64,000 nt of DNA from JAOPZW01 sp963835295 (GCA_963835295.1 CAWIEX010000011.1:868001-932000), one strand, 5' to 3'; counted from the stretch's first letter, positions 30,788 through 39,595 are shown. The notes: generated by a model from the letters alone, not told the origin. Made by a program: numbers and translations.

Positions 30788-32326
30788 TCAGCCGTCCCCC
30801 GCGGAAGGCTCGATCGGCAGCCGTGCGCGCAGGACGGTGCCGGTGCCGGAGCGGCTGTCGATGTCCAACGTTCCGTTGACCGCCGCGATGCGATCGCGGA
30901 GCCCTTGAAGTCCAGTGCCCGAGCTCATGTTCGCGCCGCCGACGCCGTCGTCGCCGACTTCCACGTCGAGGTGATCGTCGCGCTGCTCGACGTTGACCCA
31001 GGCACGACTTGCGCGTGCGTACTTGGCGATGTTGGTGAGGGCCTCGCACACGGTGAAATACGCGGCGGCTTCGACGCAGAGCGCGAGGCGAGGCGGGGGG
31101 AGCGCGACGCGGAGGGCGACCGGGACGCTGGCACGATGGGAGAGGCTGTTCAGCGCATGCTCGAGCCCGCGGTCGCTCAAGACCGCGGGGTGCAGTCCCT
31201 GTGCGAGGTCACGGAGCTCCGACAATCCGGTGCGCAGGTCGGCCAGGATGCCGTTGAGCTCCGTGCGCGCGTCCTCCGCGAGCTCGTTGTGCGCGGCGAG
31301 GCAGAGCTGCAGCTGCAGCGCGACCGAGACGAATCGCTGCTGGGCGCCATCATGGAGGTTGCGTTCGATCTCGCGCCGTGCGCGATCGGCGGCCTCGAGG
31401 ATGCGAGCGCGCGAGGCGCGGACCTCGGCCAGTTGCGCCTCGACGATCGCGTGCTCGCGCAGCGCCTGCTCGGCGGACCGGCGGACGGTGATGTCGAAGA
31501 TCGCTCCGTCGAGCCAGCGCCGGCCGTCGCCGGCGTCTTGAGCCTGACCGCGTTCGAGGACCCAGCGCACGCCGCCGTCGCGCCGCCGAATCCGATACTC
31601 CAGCTCGAAGGGTCGGCCGGCATCGACGGCGTCCAGGACCGACCGTTCGACGTGCTCGCGGTCGTCGGGATGGATGACGCTGGCGAAGGTGCGGACCGCG
31701 GTGTCGATGAAGTCGCTCGCCGGATAGCCCGAGATGTTCTCGATCTCGTCGCTCAGCCACTCCATCGTCCAGTGCTCGTCGCATGCGCAGCGGTAGACGG
31801 CGCCGGGAATGTTCGCGACCAGCGAGCGCAGCAGCGTCTCATTCGCCCGTAAACGGGCCGCGCGCAGACCCGCCGCCACCCGCGCCGCAAGCACCTCTGG
31901 CTCGAATGGGACCCGCATGACGTCATCGCCGCCCGCCTCGAGCGCCTCGCGCATCTCCTGGGGCGAGTCGAGCGCCGCACACAAGATGATGTGGGTCGAT
32001 GCCAGCTCGTGTCGCCCCCGGACGGCGGCCGTCAGCGCCCGTCCCCGGCGCGCTTCCGCGATCAAGACCTGCGCGACCTGATCGCGCAGGGCCCCGAGCG
32101 CTCCGGCGACGTCCGCGACGCGCACGAGCCGTACCCCGGCCCTCGTCAGCACCGCCCAGCACTCCTCGCCCAGCGCCTCCAGGCCGAGCACCACCACGCT
32201 GGCGCCGTCGCCTGCCACCTCCTCCAGCGCCCTGGCGGGCTTGCGATCGGTGGCCGCGTGCTGGCGCAACCGGCGGGGTCGCTGGACCATGCCGCCACTG
32301 CGAGCCATCTGGGCCACCGTACACAC
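30788..32326 (-). CDS. PAS-domain sensor histidine kinase with a receiver-like N-terminus
   Basis: 512 residues with no membrane helix. Residues about 40-155 look like a receiver domain that lacks the phospho-acceptor Asp (VLIAEARRGRAL where D is expected) but keeps GGDDVMRVPFEPEVLAARV. A PAS domain with PAC motif follows (AVYRCACDEHWTMEWLSDEI, YRIRRRDGGVRWVLERG). The HisKA_3-type dimerisation helix is RARREIERNLHDGAQQRFVS with the phosphorylated His, then an HATPase domain (EALTNIAKYARASRAWVNVE, VGDDGVGGANMSSGTGLQGL). It is a NarL-type cytoplasmic sensor kinase; no response regulator is beside it, so it is an orphan here. The start could be 6 or 12 codons in. Confidence 0.88.
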   Translation of the reverse strand: MCTVAQMARSGGMVQRPRRLRQHAATDRKPARALEEVAGDGASVVVLGLEALGEECWAVLTRAGVRLVRVADVAGALGALRDQVAQVLIAEARRGRALTAAVRGRHELASTHIILCAALDSPQEMREALEAGGDDVMRVPFEPEVLAARVAAGLRAARLRANETLLRSLVANIPGAVYRCACDEHWTMEWLSDEIENISGYPASDFIDTAVRTFASVIHPDDREHVERSVLDAVDAGRPFELEYRIRRRDGGVRWVLERGQAQDAGDGRRWLDGAIFDITVRRSAEQALREHAIVEAQLAEVRASRARILEAADRARREIERNLHDGAQQRFVSVALQLQLCLAAHNELAEDARTELNGILADLRTGLSELRDLAQGLHPAVLSDRGLEHALNSLSHRASVPVALRVALPPPRLALCVEAAAYFTVCEALTNIAKYARASRAWVNVEQRDDHLDVEVGDDGVGGANMSSGTGLQGLRDRIAAVNGTLDIDSRSGTGTVLRARLPIEPSAGDG

Positions 32327-32500
32327 GTGCGCCGCGCGCGGCCACCCCTCGAACGCGCCATCGCACCAGGCCGGTCACCCGGCAGACATCGGCCGTTCGC
32401 GGGCGAGGAGCGTTCCGGCCGAGCTTCCCGAGCGGCCCGCCCGCCGCGGCGCCGGCGCGCTGCAGCCTTGCCGCGGTTCGCGCCCGGATTCCGTCGCTGC

Positions 32501-32842
32501 ATTCGCTACGTTGAACGCACGCGCCTCCTCGTCGACAACAGCAACGGCGCCGACGCACAGTTCGCCTCGGATCTGCGAGCCGCGCTGACCGCCGCCGGCT
32601 TCGAAGTCGAGCTGCGCGAGCCGTCGCCCCGAGCCCTCTACGACACGTCCGTGCACTTCGTCGTCGAGGGCGTGGCCATCCGCCTCCAAGACGACCCACG
32701 TCAGTTCGACCTCGCTGCCATCGCGAACACCGTGCGCGACACGAAGGCACGCCGCCCCAGCGAGCATCGGCGCTTCCGGGACGTGCCGATCTACGCGGGC
32801 GAGAGCAGTCGCGTGCTGACGTGGGTGGACGTGTTCGACTGA
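32501..32842 (+). CDS. Hypothetical protein, start uncertain
   Basis: About 105-113 residues. The clear part is RLLVDNSNGADAQFASDLRA, AGFEVELREPSPRALYDTSV, HFVVEGVAIRLQDDP, ending in GESSRVLTWVDVFD, with an alternating alpha/beta character. No ATG or GTG is in frame near the apparent N-terminus; an ATT at 32501 is the first plausible initiator, so the start is a guess. No family is recognised. It lies between the kinase (divergent) and the S41 peptidase (convergent). Confidence 0.5.
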   Translation: MRYVERTRLLVDNSNGADAQFASDLRAALTAAGFEVELREPSPRALYDTSVHFVVEGVAIRLQDDPRQFDLAAIANTVRDTKARRPSEHRRFRDVPIYAGESSRVLTWVDVFD

Positions 32843-32865
32843 GACCGGCGCGCAGCCTGCGGTGT

Positions 32866-33747
32866 CTAGCCGCGTCCCAGCTCCTCCATCGCCGCCTCCA
32901 GCGCCTCGGCCGGCTCGCAGAGGACATCGGGCACGACGCCGGTGCCCTCCCAGTTGGTGCCCGTGACCGCGTCGCGCACGCGGGCCTCCGGCACGAGCGC
33001 GCGGACATGGCCGCTGAGGCGCACCGGCGTGATGTGATCCGCCGCGCCAGGCGTCCGCTGCCCGACCACCCTCGCCCTTCCCTGGCTCTGGAGGTGGTAG
33101 GTGAGCGCTTCGCCCGACGAGAAGGTGCCCTCGCTGACGAGCACGCTGACCGGCGTCTCTGAAGGGGTCGCCAGGTCGGCGAGGCGCCCCGTCGTCCACC
33201 ACTGGCGCGTGCGGTCCTTGTAGATCACGTCGGAGACGTGGGTGGGCTCGGCGCCGAGCAGCCAGTCGAGGACGAGCGTCACGGTCCCGGGATCTCCACC
33301 GCCGTTGCGCCGCAGGTCCAGCACCACGCCGCGAGCGCCTCGCAGCAGGGCGAACGCGGCCTGCAGGTAGGGCGCGGCGAGGTGCACGCCGTCCAGGCCG
33401 TCGAGCGCCAGGACGCCCACGCCGTCGGGACGTCGCGCGACCTCGCCGACCGAGCCGGCCCGCGACTGGACCTCGCGCGGATCCTGCGGCGGCCACCCTG
33501 GCGGCTCGGTGTCGGGGATGAGCGACCCGTCGGCCACGTACGCGAGCGCGAGGTGCCGCGAGAAGCCGTGGGCGACCGCCTCGACCTCACGACACAGATC
33601 GTCAGATACGGCGCGTGCGTCGTCGCCGAAGCGCTCCTCGAGCGCGCGCTTGAGTCGCTCACCGCGCTCAGCGTCCGGGAACAGACGGTCGATCCAAGCG
33701 CAGAGGCCCCGGGCCATGTCTCCGACGGTCGCGGCTTCGGGGGTCAT
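32866..33747 (-). CDS. S41 family peptidase (IRBP/tail-specific type)
   Basis: 293 residues. A helical N-terminal domain (CAWIDRLFPDAERGERLKRA) precedes the S41 protease core: RGVVLDLRRNGGGDPGTVTL, then the nucleophile strand VSVLVSEGTFSSGEALTYHL and VVGQRTPGAADHIT. The Ser of TFSSGE is the catalytic residue in this family. No signal peptide or PDZ domain, so it is a cytoplasmic IRBP-like protease or hydrolase rather than a classical tail-specific protease. The ATG at 33747 is 5 bp after the stop of the RibD-like remnant. Confidence 0.85.
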   Translation of the reverse strand: MTPEAATVGDMARGLCAWIDRLFPDAERGERLKRALEERFGDDARAVSDDLCREVEAVAHGFSRHLALAYVADGSLIPDTEPPGWPPQDPREVQSRAGSVGEVARRPDGVGVLALDGLDGVHLAAPYLQAAFALLRGARGVVLDLRRNGGGDPGTVTLVLDWLLGAEPTHVSDVIYKDRTRQWWTTGRLADLATPSETPVSVLVSEGTFSSGEALTYHLQSQGRARVVGQRTPGAADHITPVRLSGHVRALVPEARVRDAVTGTNWEGTGVVPDVLCEPAEALEAAMEELGRG

Positions 33748-33751
33748 GTAG

Positions 33752-34075
33752 TCAGCGTCGCATCTCCGCGGCCTTCGAGTCGACCAGCTTGAGCTCCTTC
33801 TTCTCTCCGGGATCTCCGAAGACGCGCTTGCCTGCGCCGAGCACGACCGGGAACACCATGAGCCGGAGCTCGTCGACGAGGTCGTGGCTGACGAGCGTCT
33901 GCGCGAGCTGGACGCTGCCGTGGACGACGATGTCGCCGTCAGGCCCTTCGCGCAGCTTGGAGACCTCCTCGACGACGTCACCCTCGAGCACGGTCGAGTT
34001 GGTCCACTCGGGATCCTTCAGGGTCGACGAGACCACGTACTTGGGCATCGAGTTGAAGCTGTCGGCGAACTCCCC
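33752..34075 (-). pseudogene. Truncated RibD/dihydrofolate reductase-family gene
   Basis: Only the C-terminal ~105 residues of a RibD_C-type reductase remain: EFADSFNSMPKYVVSSTLKD, DIVVHGSVQLAQTLVSHDLV, DELRLMVFPVVLGAGKRVFG. The N-terminal ~75 residues with the first strand and cofactor loop are missing; homology stops at about 34075, where the sequence passes into another truncated gene. An internal ATG at 34048 could still start an 98-residue fragment. It is paralogous to the intact reductase at 38.7 kb. Confidence 0.75.
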
Positions 34076-34194
34076 GCACCGAGATGCACTTCGAGCAGCG
34101 CGGCTACATGGGCCCCGACGAGTACGAGCGCGCCGAGCGCGGCTGGGGCGGCTTCTTCGATCGGATCGTCCAGCGCCTGAGCGACGCGGCATAG
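34076..34194 (+). pseudogene. Truncated SRPBCC (AHSA1-like) gene remnant
   Basis: The plus strand codes EMHFEQRGYMGPDEYERAER then GWGGFFDRIVQRLSDAA and a stop, the typical C-terminal helix of Activator-of-Hsp90-ATPase-like SRPBCC proteins (G-W-x-x-F-L-D-x-L). The 5' two thirds of the gene are missing. It directly abuts the truncated RibD-like gene in head-to-head order, so one deletion removed both 5' halves and their shared promoter region. Confidence 0.65.
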
Positions 34195-34358
34195 GTCGTC
34201 ACGGGAACGATCAGCCTGTCCTGACGTCGCGCGGATGGGCGACGTACTGCCGCGGCACGGACGGGGCTAAGAAGCTGTCTCAATACCTCGGCTGGGAGGG
34301 CTTGAGCTCCGGGCAGCGAACTTGTCCAGGGGGACATAACCGCGGCCGAGGAGGTGGC

Positions 34359-35160
34359 GTGGCGGCGTCGATGTGGCAGGTCCGCGACGAGCTGTGGGAA
34401 GTCGTTGCGCCACTGGTCTCGGTGCACGAGCCCGATCCGCGCGGCGGCCGTCCGCGCGTGGATGACCGGGTGTGCTTCGGGGCGATCGTGTTCGTGTTGT
34501 TCACCGGGATCGCCTGGCAGCACCTGCCCCGGGAGCTGGGCTGCTCGCCGGCGACCGCGCATCGTCGGCTTCGGGAGTGGCAGGCGGCCGGCGTGTTCGG
34601 CGCGCTGCATCGCGAACTGCTGCGGCGGCTGAATGCCGCCGGGCTGATCGGCTGGAGCACGGCGGTCGTCGACGGCAGCCACATCCGTGCTCTTCAAGGG
34701 GGCCTTGACCGGGCCCTCGCCGGTTGACCGTGCCCGCACCGGCTCAAAGCACCACCTGCTGACCGACTCGACCGGCATCCCGCTGGCGATCAGCCTGACC
34801 GGCGGTCACCGCAACGACGTCACCCAGTTGCTGCCCTTGGTCGATGGCGTCGGGCCGGTGCGCGGCAGGGTCGGGCGGCCGCGCCAGCGCGCCGAGCGCG
34901 TGCTGGCCGATCGCGGCTATGACCACGACAAGTACCGCCGATTGCTGTGGCAGCGCGGCGTCAAGCCGCAGATCGCCAGGCGCGGCGCCGACCACGGCTC
35001 AGGACTGGGACGCGAGCGCTGGGTCGTGGAGCGCACGTTCGCGCACCTGCACAACCTGCGCCGGCTGCGCACCCGCTACGAGCGCTCAGACCAGCTGCAC
35101 CTGGCGTTCATGCTGCTCGGCTGCGCCGTCGTCTGCCAGCGCCGCCTCAGCGCGGACTGA
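34359..35160 (+). CDS. IS5-family transposase in two overlapping frames
   Basis: Frame A (34359-34727) starts at GTG behind GAGGAGG and has the IS5 N-terminal part: FTGIAWQHLPRELGCSPATA and the first catalytic Asp in VVDGSHIRAL. Frame B (34687-35160) continues with TGPSPVDRARTGSKHHLLTD, the second Asp in VLADRGYDHDKYRR and the Glu in ERWVVERTFAHLHNLRRLRT. Joining needs a +1 (or -2) shift near 34690-34705, in a CTTCAAGGGGGCC run; a -2 shift restores the canonical spacing of the family (ALxGGAxTGPSP). Programmed frameshifting is common in IS427-like elements, but decay or an assembly error is equally possible. Confidence 0.85.
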
Positions 35161-35164
35161 CCGT

Positions 35165-35643
35165 TCACGGCTCCAGCTCAAGCTCCTCAGCGGACTCGCG
35201 GCCATACTGGTCGGGGATCACGCCCCAACCCCAGATCGCGACCGGCTGCTTGGGCAATGGCCCGGGCCCCACTCCTGGCGCGGGTCGGCCTTCTCAGCCA
35301 AGACGCGGCAGCGATGCTCCCAGCGGTCACCGAAGTCAAAGACGAAGCCAAACTCGTCGCCCGGCCCTACCGTGTCGGCGACCTTCAGTGCCGCGTGGTC
35401 GTCGATGACCTCGTCGTCCTCGAACGGATCCGGGTCCACAAACCCGATCCGCCGCCCACCCGCGAGCTCGAACTCGTGCAGATGCGACAGATCCCACCGC
35501 GCGAAGGCCTGGTTGATCGCCTCAGCCAGCGCCAGAAACGTGTGCGACGGCCCAACGATGAAGATTCGGCCAGGTGCCGGCCTCAACCGCGCCCCGAGGC
35601 CCCCGAAAAGATCAACCCGAACCTGAAGCCACGCCCGCGCCAC
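35165..35643 (-). pseudogene. PRiA4_ORF3 / IS1096 TnpR-like passenger gene, frameshifted
   Basis: The minus strand of the element codes WLQVRVDLFGGLGARLRPAP, the core FELAGGRRIGFVDPDPFEDD, GDEFGFVFDFGDRWEHRCRV, typical of the plasmid pRiA4b ORF-3 family (passenger of IS1096-type elements). The expected ending, PLPKQPVAIWGWGVIPDQYG then RESAEELELEP and stop at 35165-35167, is present but one base out of frame after ADPRQEWG. Adding one G in the TGGGGCCCGGG tract (about 35265-35272) restores it. As given, translation stops early at 35218. Function in transposition is unknown. Confidence 0.8.
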
Positions 35644-35681
35644 CGCCGCCGGACACTACGCCACGGGTTCTGAGACAAGTT

Positions 35682-38645
35682 CTAAGCCCGCGCCAGGGCC
35701 AACGTCACGATCTCGAACGGGCGGAACGGGATGACCACCTCGTCGCCGTCGACCTCGGCCGCGACGAGGCGGTCCTCCAGCAGGTTGGTGAGCCACGCCT
35801 CGGTGAACGGGAGGCCGACGCGCAGGCGGGCGATGCCGCCACCGCCGTGGCCTTCGTAGAGGCGGACGATGAGGTCGTCGCTGTCCTCGGCGCGCTTGAC
35901 CGTGTCGATGAAGACGCCGGGGGCGTCCGTCGAGAGCCACGACCCCACCTCCCCCGCGCCGTCTCCGAGGAGGAGCGGCGCGTTGAAGCACAGGGCCTCG
36001 GCCGTCACGCCGGCCTCCTGCCAGCCGCCGCGGTGCGGGCAGATGGCGAAGGACAGGCGGTGGTGGCCGATGTCGGCCCCGGGGTCCGGCCAGCGCGGCG
36101 AGCGCAGCAGGGTCATGCCCATGTCCTCTCCGTGGACGGACCAGCCGTAGGTCGCGGCTGACAGGAGGGCGACGCCGAAGCCGTGCTCGGAGAGGTCGGC
36201 GAAGCGGTGGCCGGGGACCTCGTACTGGGCGAGGTCGCGGCGGGTCGAGTAGTGCGTCGGGCGCTCGACGACGCCGAACTGCATCTCGTACGTCGCGCGG
36301 GGCGCGTGGACGGCGACCGGGAAGCGGACCTTGAGGGCGCGGCGGTCCTCGTGCCAGTCGATGGCGCAGTGGAACTCGAGGCGCGAGGACTCGGCGTCGA
36401 GGCGCACGGCCTGCCGCATGCGGCTCGAGCGGCCTATGGGCCGCTCGAAGACGACCTCAGCGCGGAGCCGATCGTCGACGACGACCTCCGCGCAGGACGC
36501 GGCCGGGCAGTCGCTGCGCGTCTCGAGATGGAACGGGTCGAGGTCCCAGGCCTCGAAGGCGGTCGGGCGGTCCTCGTAGAGCTCGAGGACATTCCCGGGC
36601 GCGGCCATCGCCTCCCGCCCGCTCGCCCGCTCGACGAGGGAGCGCAGGGTGCCGTCGTGGCCGAGGACCGCGAGCAGGTGCTCGTTCTCGAGCGTGAAGC
36701 CGTCGGGGGCCTCCGCGACGCGCGCGTGAGAGCGCGCCTCGACGAGCCCCCCGACCCCGCACGACGGCGCCTCGGCGAACCCCAGCCCGCCACCCGCCGA
36801 CACGACCTCACGGCGGGCCACCCCGACCGTGTTGACCACCGGGCCGACTACGAGGCGATCGCGCACCGCGCCCGCCGCGGCCTCGACCTCGGCCAGGTCG
36901 CGCTCGGCGCGCTCGTGCACCTCGCCGATCGACGACCCCGGCAGGATGTCGTGGAAGTGGTTGAGCAGCAGCGTCTGCCACGCGCGGTCGAGCTCCTCCC
37001 GCGGCCACGGCGCATCGGACACGGCCGCCAGCAGCTCCGCGTCGTGCAGCGCCCGCTCCGCCCGACGGCTCGCCCGCTTCGTGCGCGCCTGCGTCGTGTA
37101 CGTCCCGCGGTGGTACTCGAGGTAGAGCTCGCCCACCACCTCCGGCCACGGCGCCTCGTCGGCCAGCGCGGCGAAGAAGGCCTCGGGGTCGCCGATCGTC
37201 GTGCGCGGGACGTCCTGCAGATCCTCGACGCGGGCGAGCGTCTCGAGCATCTGCGCCGTCGGCCCGCCGCCGCCGTCGCCCCACCCGAAGACGAGCAGGC
37301 TGCGCGCCGACAGCGCGTGGTCCTTGAAGTCACGGGCCGCGCGGCGCAGCTCGGGGACGGTCGCCTCGGCGTTGTAGGTGTCGGCCGGCGGGAAGTGGGC
37401 GAGGACCGCGGAGCCGTCGATCCCGACCCAGCGGAAGGTGTGGTGCTCGGGCGGGTTGAACCGGTTCCACGAGAGCTTCTGCGTGAGGAACCCGTCGATC
37501 CCGGCGCCGCGCATGATCTGCGGCAGCTGGCCGTTGTAGCCGAACACGTCGGGGTTCCAGAACACGCGCGCGCGACGCCCGAGCTCGTGCTCGAAGAAGC
37601 GCTGGCCGTAGAGGAACTGGCGCACGAGCGACTCGCCGGCGGGCAGGTTGCAGTCGGGCTCGACCCATGTCCCACCGACCGGGAGCCACTGCCCGGCGGC
37701 CACGCGGTCGCGGATCCGAGCCCAGAGCCCGGGGGCTCGATCGCGGATCCACGCGTACTGCTGGGCCTGCGAGCAGGCGAACCGATACGCCGGGTAGCGC
37801 TCCATGAGCCGCAGCTGGGTCGCGAACGTCCGCACGCACTTGCGAAACGTCTCCTCCAGCGGCCACAGCCACGCCGTGTCGATGTGCGCGTGACCGACGG
37901 CGGTGATCTCGTGCGTCCGGGTCGCGTTGCGCCGCTGCGTCAGCAGCGGGCCGAGGATCGCCCGGGCCGGCAGCCACGTCGCGCGGTCGTCGGCGTCAAA
38001 GGCGTTGCAGAACCGGTTGAGCTCGCGCAGGAGCTCGCCGCGCCACGCGTCGTTGGCGCCCGGCTCGTCCATCAGGGCCGCCAGGACGTCCAGATCGCGC
38101 GACAGCGCCCACGCGTCGCGGTCAAAGCGCGCGAGCTCGCAGCGCTCCAGGCGAAACGGCGGGGCGGGACCGCCGCCCTGGTGAGGCTGCGGATGCAGCT
38201 CGGCCCACCCGAAGAGCCCGTTGCAGGCGATCTCGACGCGCGCGCGCGGCTCCTGCCCCGCCACCGCCCGCGAGACGAGCATCGCGTCAGGACGGACGTA
38301 CGCGCCGCCGCTGACCAGCCCCTGCACCGGCTCACCATCGAGCCACAGCGTCGCCTCGGAGTTGGTGACGAGCAGCAGATCGACCTGCTCGCCCTCCCAC
38401 TCCGCCGGCACGCGCCCGTCCACCGCCAGCCACCACGTCGCCCACAGCGGGCCGAGCGCCATTCCCGGCTCCGCGTCGCGGTAGTCCAGCGCGGCCGCGT
38501 CGGCCGCCGCGATCCGCTCGACCGGCCCGGCGATCCGCAGGCGATTGGGCGCCCGCGCGTCGGCGTGCACGAGCCCAGCGACGCGACGCGCGACCTGGCG
38601 CACGCGCTCGCGCGTGTAGTCGGGGTGGGCGAGCAGGCTCGGCAT
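35682..38645 (-). CDS. Alpha-mannosidase, glycoside hydrolase family 38
   Basis: 987 residues. The GH38 N-terminal catalytic domain includes the metal site AVGHAHIDTAWLWPLEET, RVFWNPDVFGYNGQLPQIMR, and the nucleophile Asp in WVEPDCNLPAGESLVRQFLY; a helical middle domain has LLNHFHDILPGSSIGEVHER; the C-terminal beta domain has EFHCAIDWHEDRRALKVRFP. It is a Zn/Ca-type alpha-mannosidase that trims mannosides, cytoplasmic here (no signal peptide). The ATG at 38645 is used; 18 upstream residues are not conserved. The IS5 element has inserted in its TAG stop codon and preserves it, so the protein is whole. Confidence 0.93.
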   Translation of the reverse strand: MPSLLAHPDYTRERVRQVARRVAGLVHADARAPNRLRIAGPVERIAAADAAALDYRDAEPGMALGPLWATWWLAVDGRVPAEWEGEQVDLLLVTNSEATLWLDGEPVQGLVSGGAYVRPDAMLVSRAVAGQEPRARVEIACNGLFGWAELHPQPHQGGGPAPPFRLERCELARFDRDAWALSRDLDVLAALMDEPGANDAWRGELLRELNRFCNAFDADDRATWLPARAILGPLLTQRRNATRTHEITAVGHAHIDTAWLWPLEETFRKCVRTFATQLRLMERYPAYRFACSQAQQYAWIRDRAPGLWARIRDRVAAGQWLPVGGTWVEPDCNLPAGESLVRQFLYGQRFFEHELGRRARVFWNPDVFGYNGQLPQIMRGAGIDGFLTQKLSWNRFNPPEHHTFRWVGIDGSAVLAHFPPADTYNAEATVPELRRAARDFKDHALSARSLLVFGWGDGGGGPTAQMLETLARVEDLQDVPRTTIGDPEAFFAALADEAPWPEVVGELYLEYHRGTYTTQARTKRASRRAERALHDAELLAAVSDAPWPREELDRAWQTLLLNHFHDILPGSSIGEVHERAERDLAEVEAAAGAVRDRLVVGPVVNTVGVARREVVSAGGGLGFAEAPSCGVGGLVEARSHARVAEAPDGFTLENEHLLAVLGHDGTLRSLVERASGREAMAAPGNVLELYEDRPTAFEAWDLDPFHLETRSDCPAASCAEVVVDDRLRAEVVFERPIGRSSRMRQAVRLDAESSRLEFHCAIDWHEDRRALKVRFPVAVHAPRATYEMQFGVVERPTHYSTRRDLAQYEVPGHRFADLSEHGFGVALLSAATYGWSVHGEDMGMTLLRSPRWPDPGADIGHHRLSFAICPHRGGWQEAGVTAEALCFNAPLLLGDGAGEVGSWLSTDAPGVFIDTVKRAEDSDDLIVRLYEGHGGGGIARLRVGLPFTEAWLTNLLEDRLVAAEVDGDEVVIPFRPFEIVTLALARA

Positions 38646-38719
38646 GCTGCCATGTCGAGACCTCGCGATCGGCTCCGACCTCACCGAAAGACACCCCACA
38701 TCGGAAAGGACCGACCACC

Positions 38720-39307
38720 ATGCAGATCCGCTCCCGCATGAGCATGAGCGTCGACGGCTACATCACGACACCCAGCGGCTGGCCGGCGCTGACCGCCGAT
38801 CCGGCCTTCGCCTCGGGCGAGAGCCATGGCATCCGCGAGTTCCTCGAGGGCTGCGAGGCGGCGCTGATGGGCCGCTCGACCTTCGAGCCCGCCCTCAACA
38901 ACGACCGCTGGCCCTGGCCGAGCCTGAACGTGTTCGTGCTCGCGTCCGACCGCCCGGCCGGGACGCCCGACCACGTCGTCGTGGACAGCGACCCGGCACG
39001 GCTGCTGGAGAAGATCCGCGCCGCCAACCAGGGCGGCGACGTCCATCTCGTCGGCGGCCCGCGCACGATCGAGGCCTTCCGCGCCATCGGAGCCCTCGAC
39101 AAGCTCGAGCTGGTCGTGCTGCCGCTGCTCTTCGGGGGCGGCATGCAGCTGACGCCGTCACTCAGCCTCGACACGGGGCTGACCCTTGAGCGCCAGCGCG
39201 CGCTCCCGGGCGGCTCGGCCGAGCTCGTCTACGACGTGGGCGGGCGCGGCGCCGAAGTGCCCGGGCGCGGGGCCGGCTGGTCGCCGGCCTCGCAGCACAA
39301 GGCCTGA
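38720..39307 (+). CDS. Dihydrofolate reductase / RibD_C family protein
   Basis: 195 residues: MQIRSRMSMSVDGYITTPSG at the start (strand and SxDG motif), EAALMGRSTFEPALN (the MGRxTFE motif), VFVLASDRPAG, VHLVGGPRTIEAFRAIGALD and ELVVLPLLFGGGMQLTP. These are the NADPH- and substrate-binding elements of the RibD C-terminal/DHFR-like family, which reduce pterin- or pyrimidine-like compounds. The tail beyond GGSAELVYDV is extra and low-complexity. It lies 74 bp from the divergent mannosidase gene. Confidence 0.88.
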   Translation: MQIRSRMSMSVDGYITTPSGWPALTADPAFASGESHGIREFLEGCEAALMGRSTFEPALNNDRWPWPSLNVFVLASDRPAGTPDHVVVDSDPARLLEKIRAANQGGDVHLVGGPRTIEAFRAIGALDKLELVVLPLLFGGGMQLTPSLSLDTGLTLERQRALPGGSAELVYDVGGRGAEVPGRGAGWSPASQHKA

Positions 39308-39308
39308 G

Positions 39309-39527
39309 TCAGGCGGCGCGGCGCTCGTCGGCGCGGTCGCGGAAGGCGACGTCGCACCTTCTCGACCGAGCGTCGACCAGGGCGCCGAGCCGTTCGTCGA
39401 GGCGGTCGATGCGCAGCGGACGGTCGGGGATCGAGCGTCCGTCGGGGACGACGGGATCCTGCGCGTGTGCGCCGATGAGGGCGCGTCGCATGGCGGTTTG
39501 GAAGAGGGGGCCGGGAACGAAGATCAT
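39309..39527 (-). CDS. Small hypothetical protein, divergent from LysR
   Basis: 72 residues: MIFVPGPLFQTAMRRALIGA, HAQDPVVPDGRSIPDRPLRI, then a charged end. No family is recognised. It is kept because LysR regulators often lie beside their target and because the frame uses a coherent start; it could equally be a remnant or spurious. The 288-bp stretch between the reductase and the LysR gene holds nothing else except an AT-rich segment (39560-39590) next to the LysR start, the likely divergent promoter. Confidence 0.35.
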   Translation of the reverse strand: MIFVPGPLFQTAMRRALIGAHAQDPVVPDGRSIPDRPLRIDRLDERLGALVDARSRRCDVAFRDRADERRAA

Positions 39528-39595
39528 GCAAGCAGTGTGAGCGCCGAGCACCATTCGTTCAAATTATGATTCCTGAGTCGTGATAGCTTGGGTCT

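Larger units (their letters stand above)
34271..35682 (+). mobile_element. IS5-family (IS427-like) element with antisense passenger gene, 1412 bp
   Basis: The ends are imperfect inverted repeats: GAAGCTGTCTCAATACC at the left and, complemented, GAACTTGTCTCAGAACC at the right. Each end is flanked by TAA (34268-34270 and 35683-35685; the preceding C also matches), fitting the TNA target of this group. A two-frame transposase occupies the left part and an opposing PRiA4_ORF3-type gene the right. It is longer than a plain IS427 element because of the passenger. The right end sits in the stop codon of the mannosidase gene. Confidence 0.87.
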
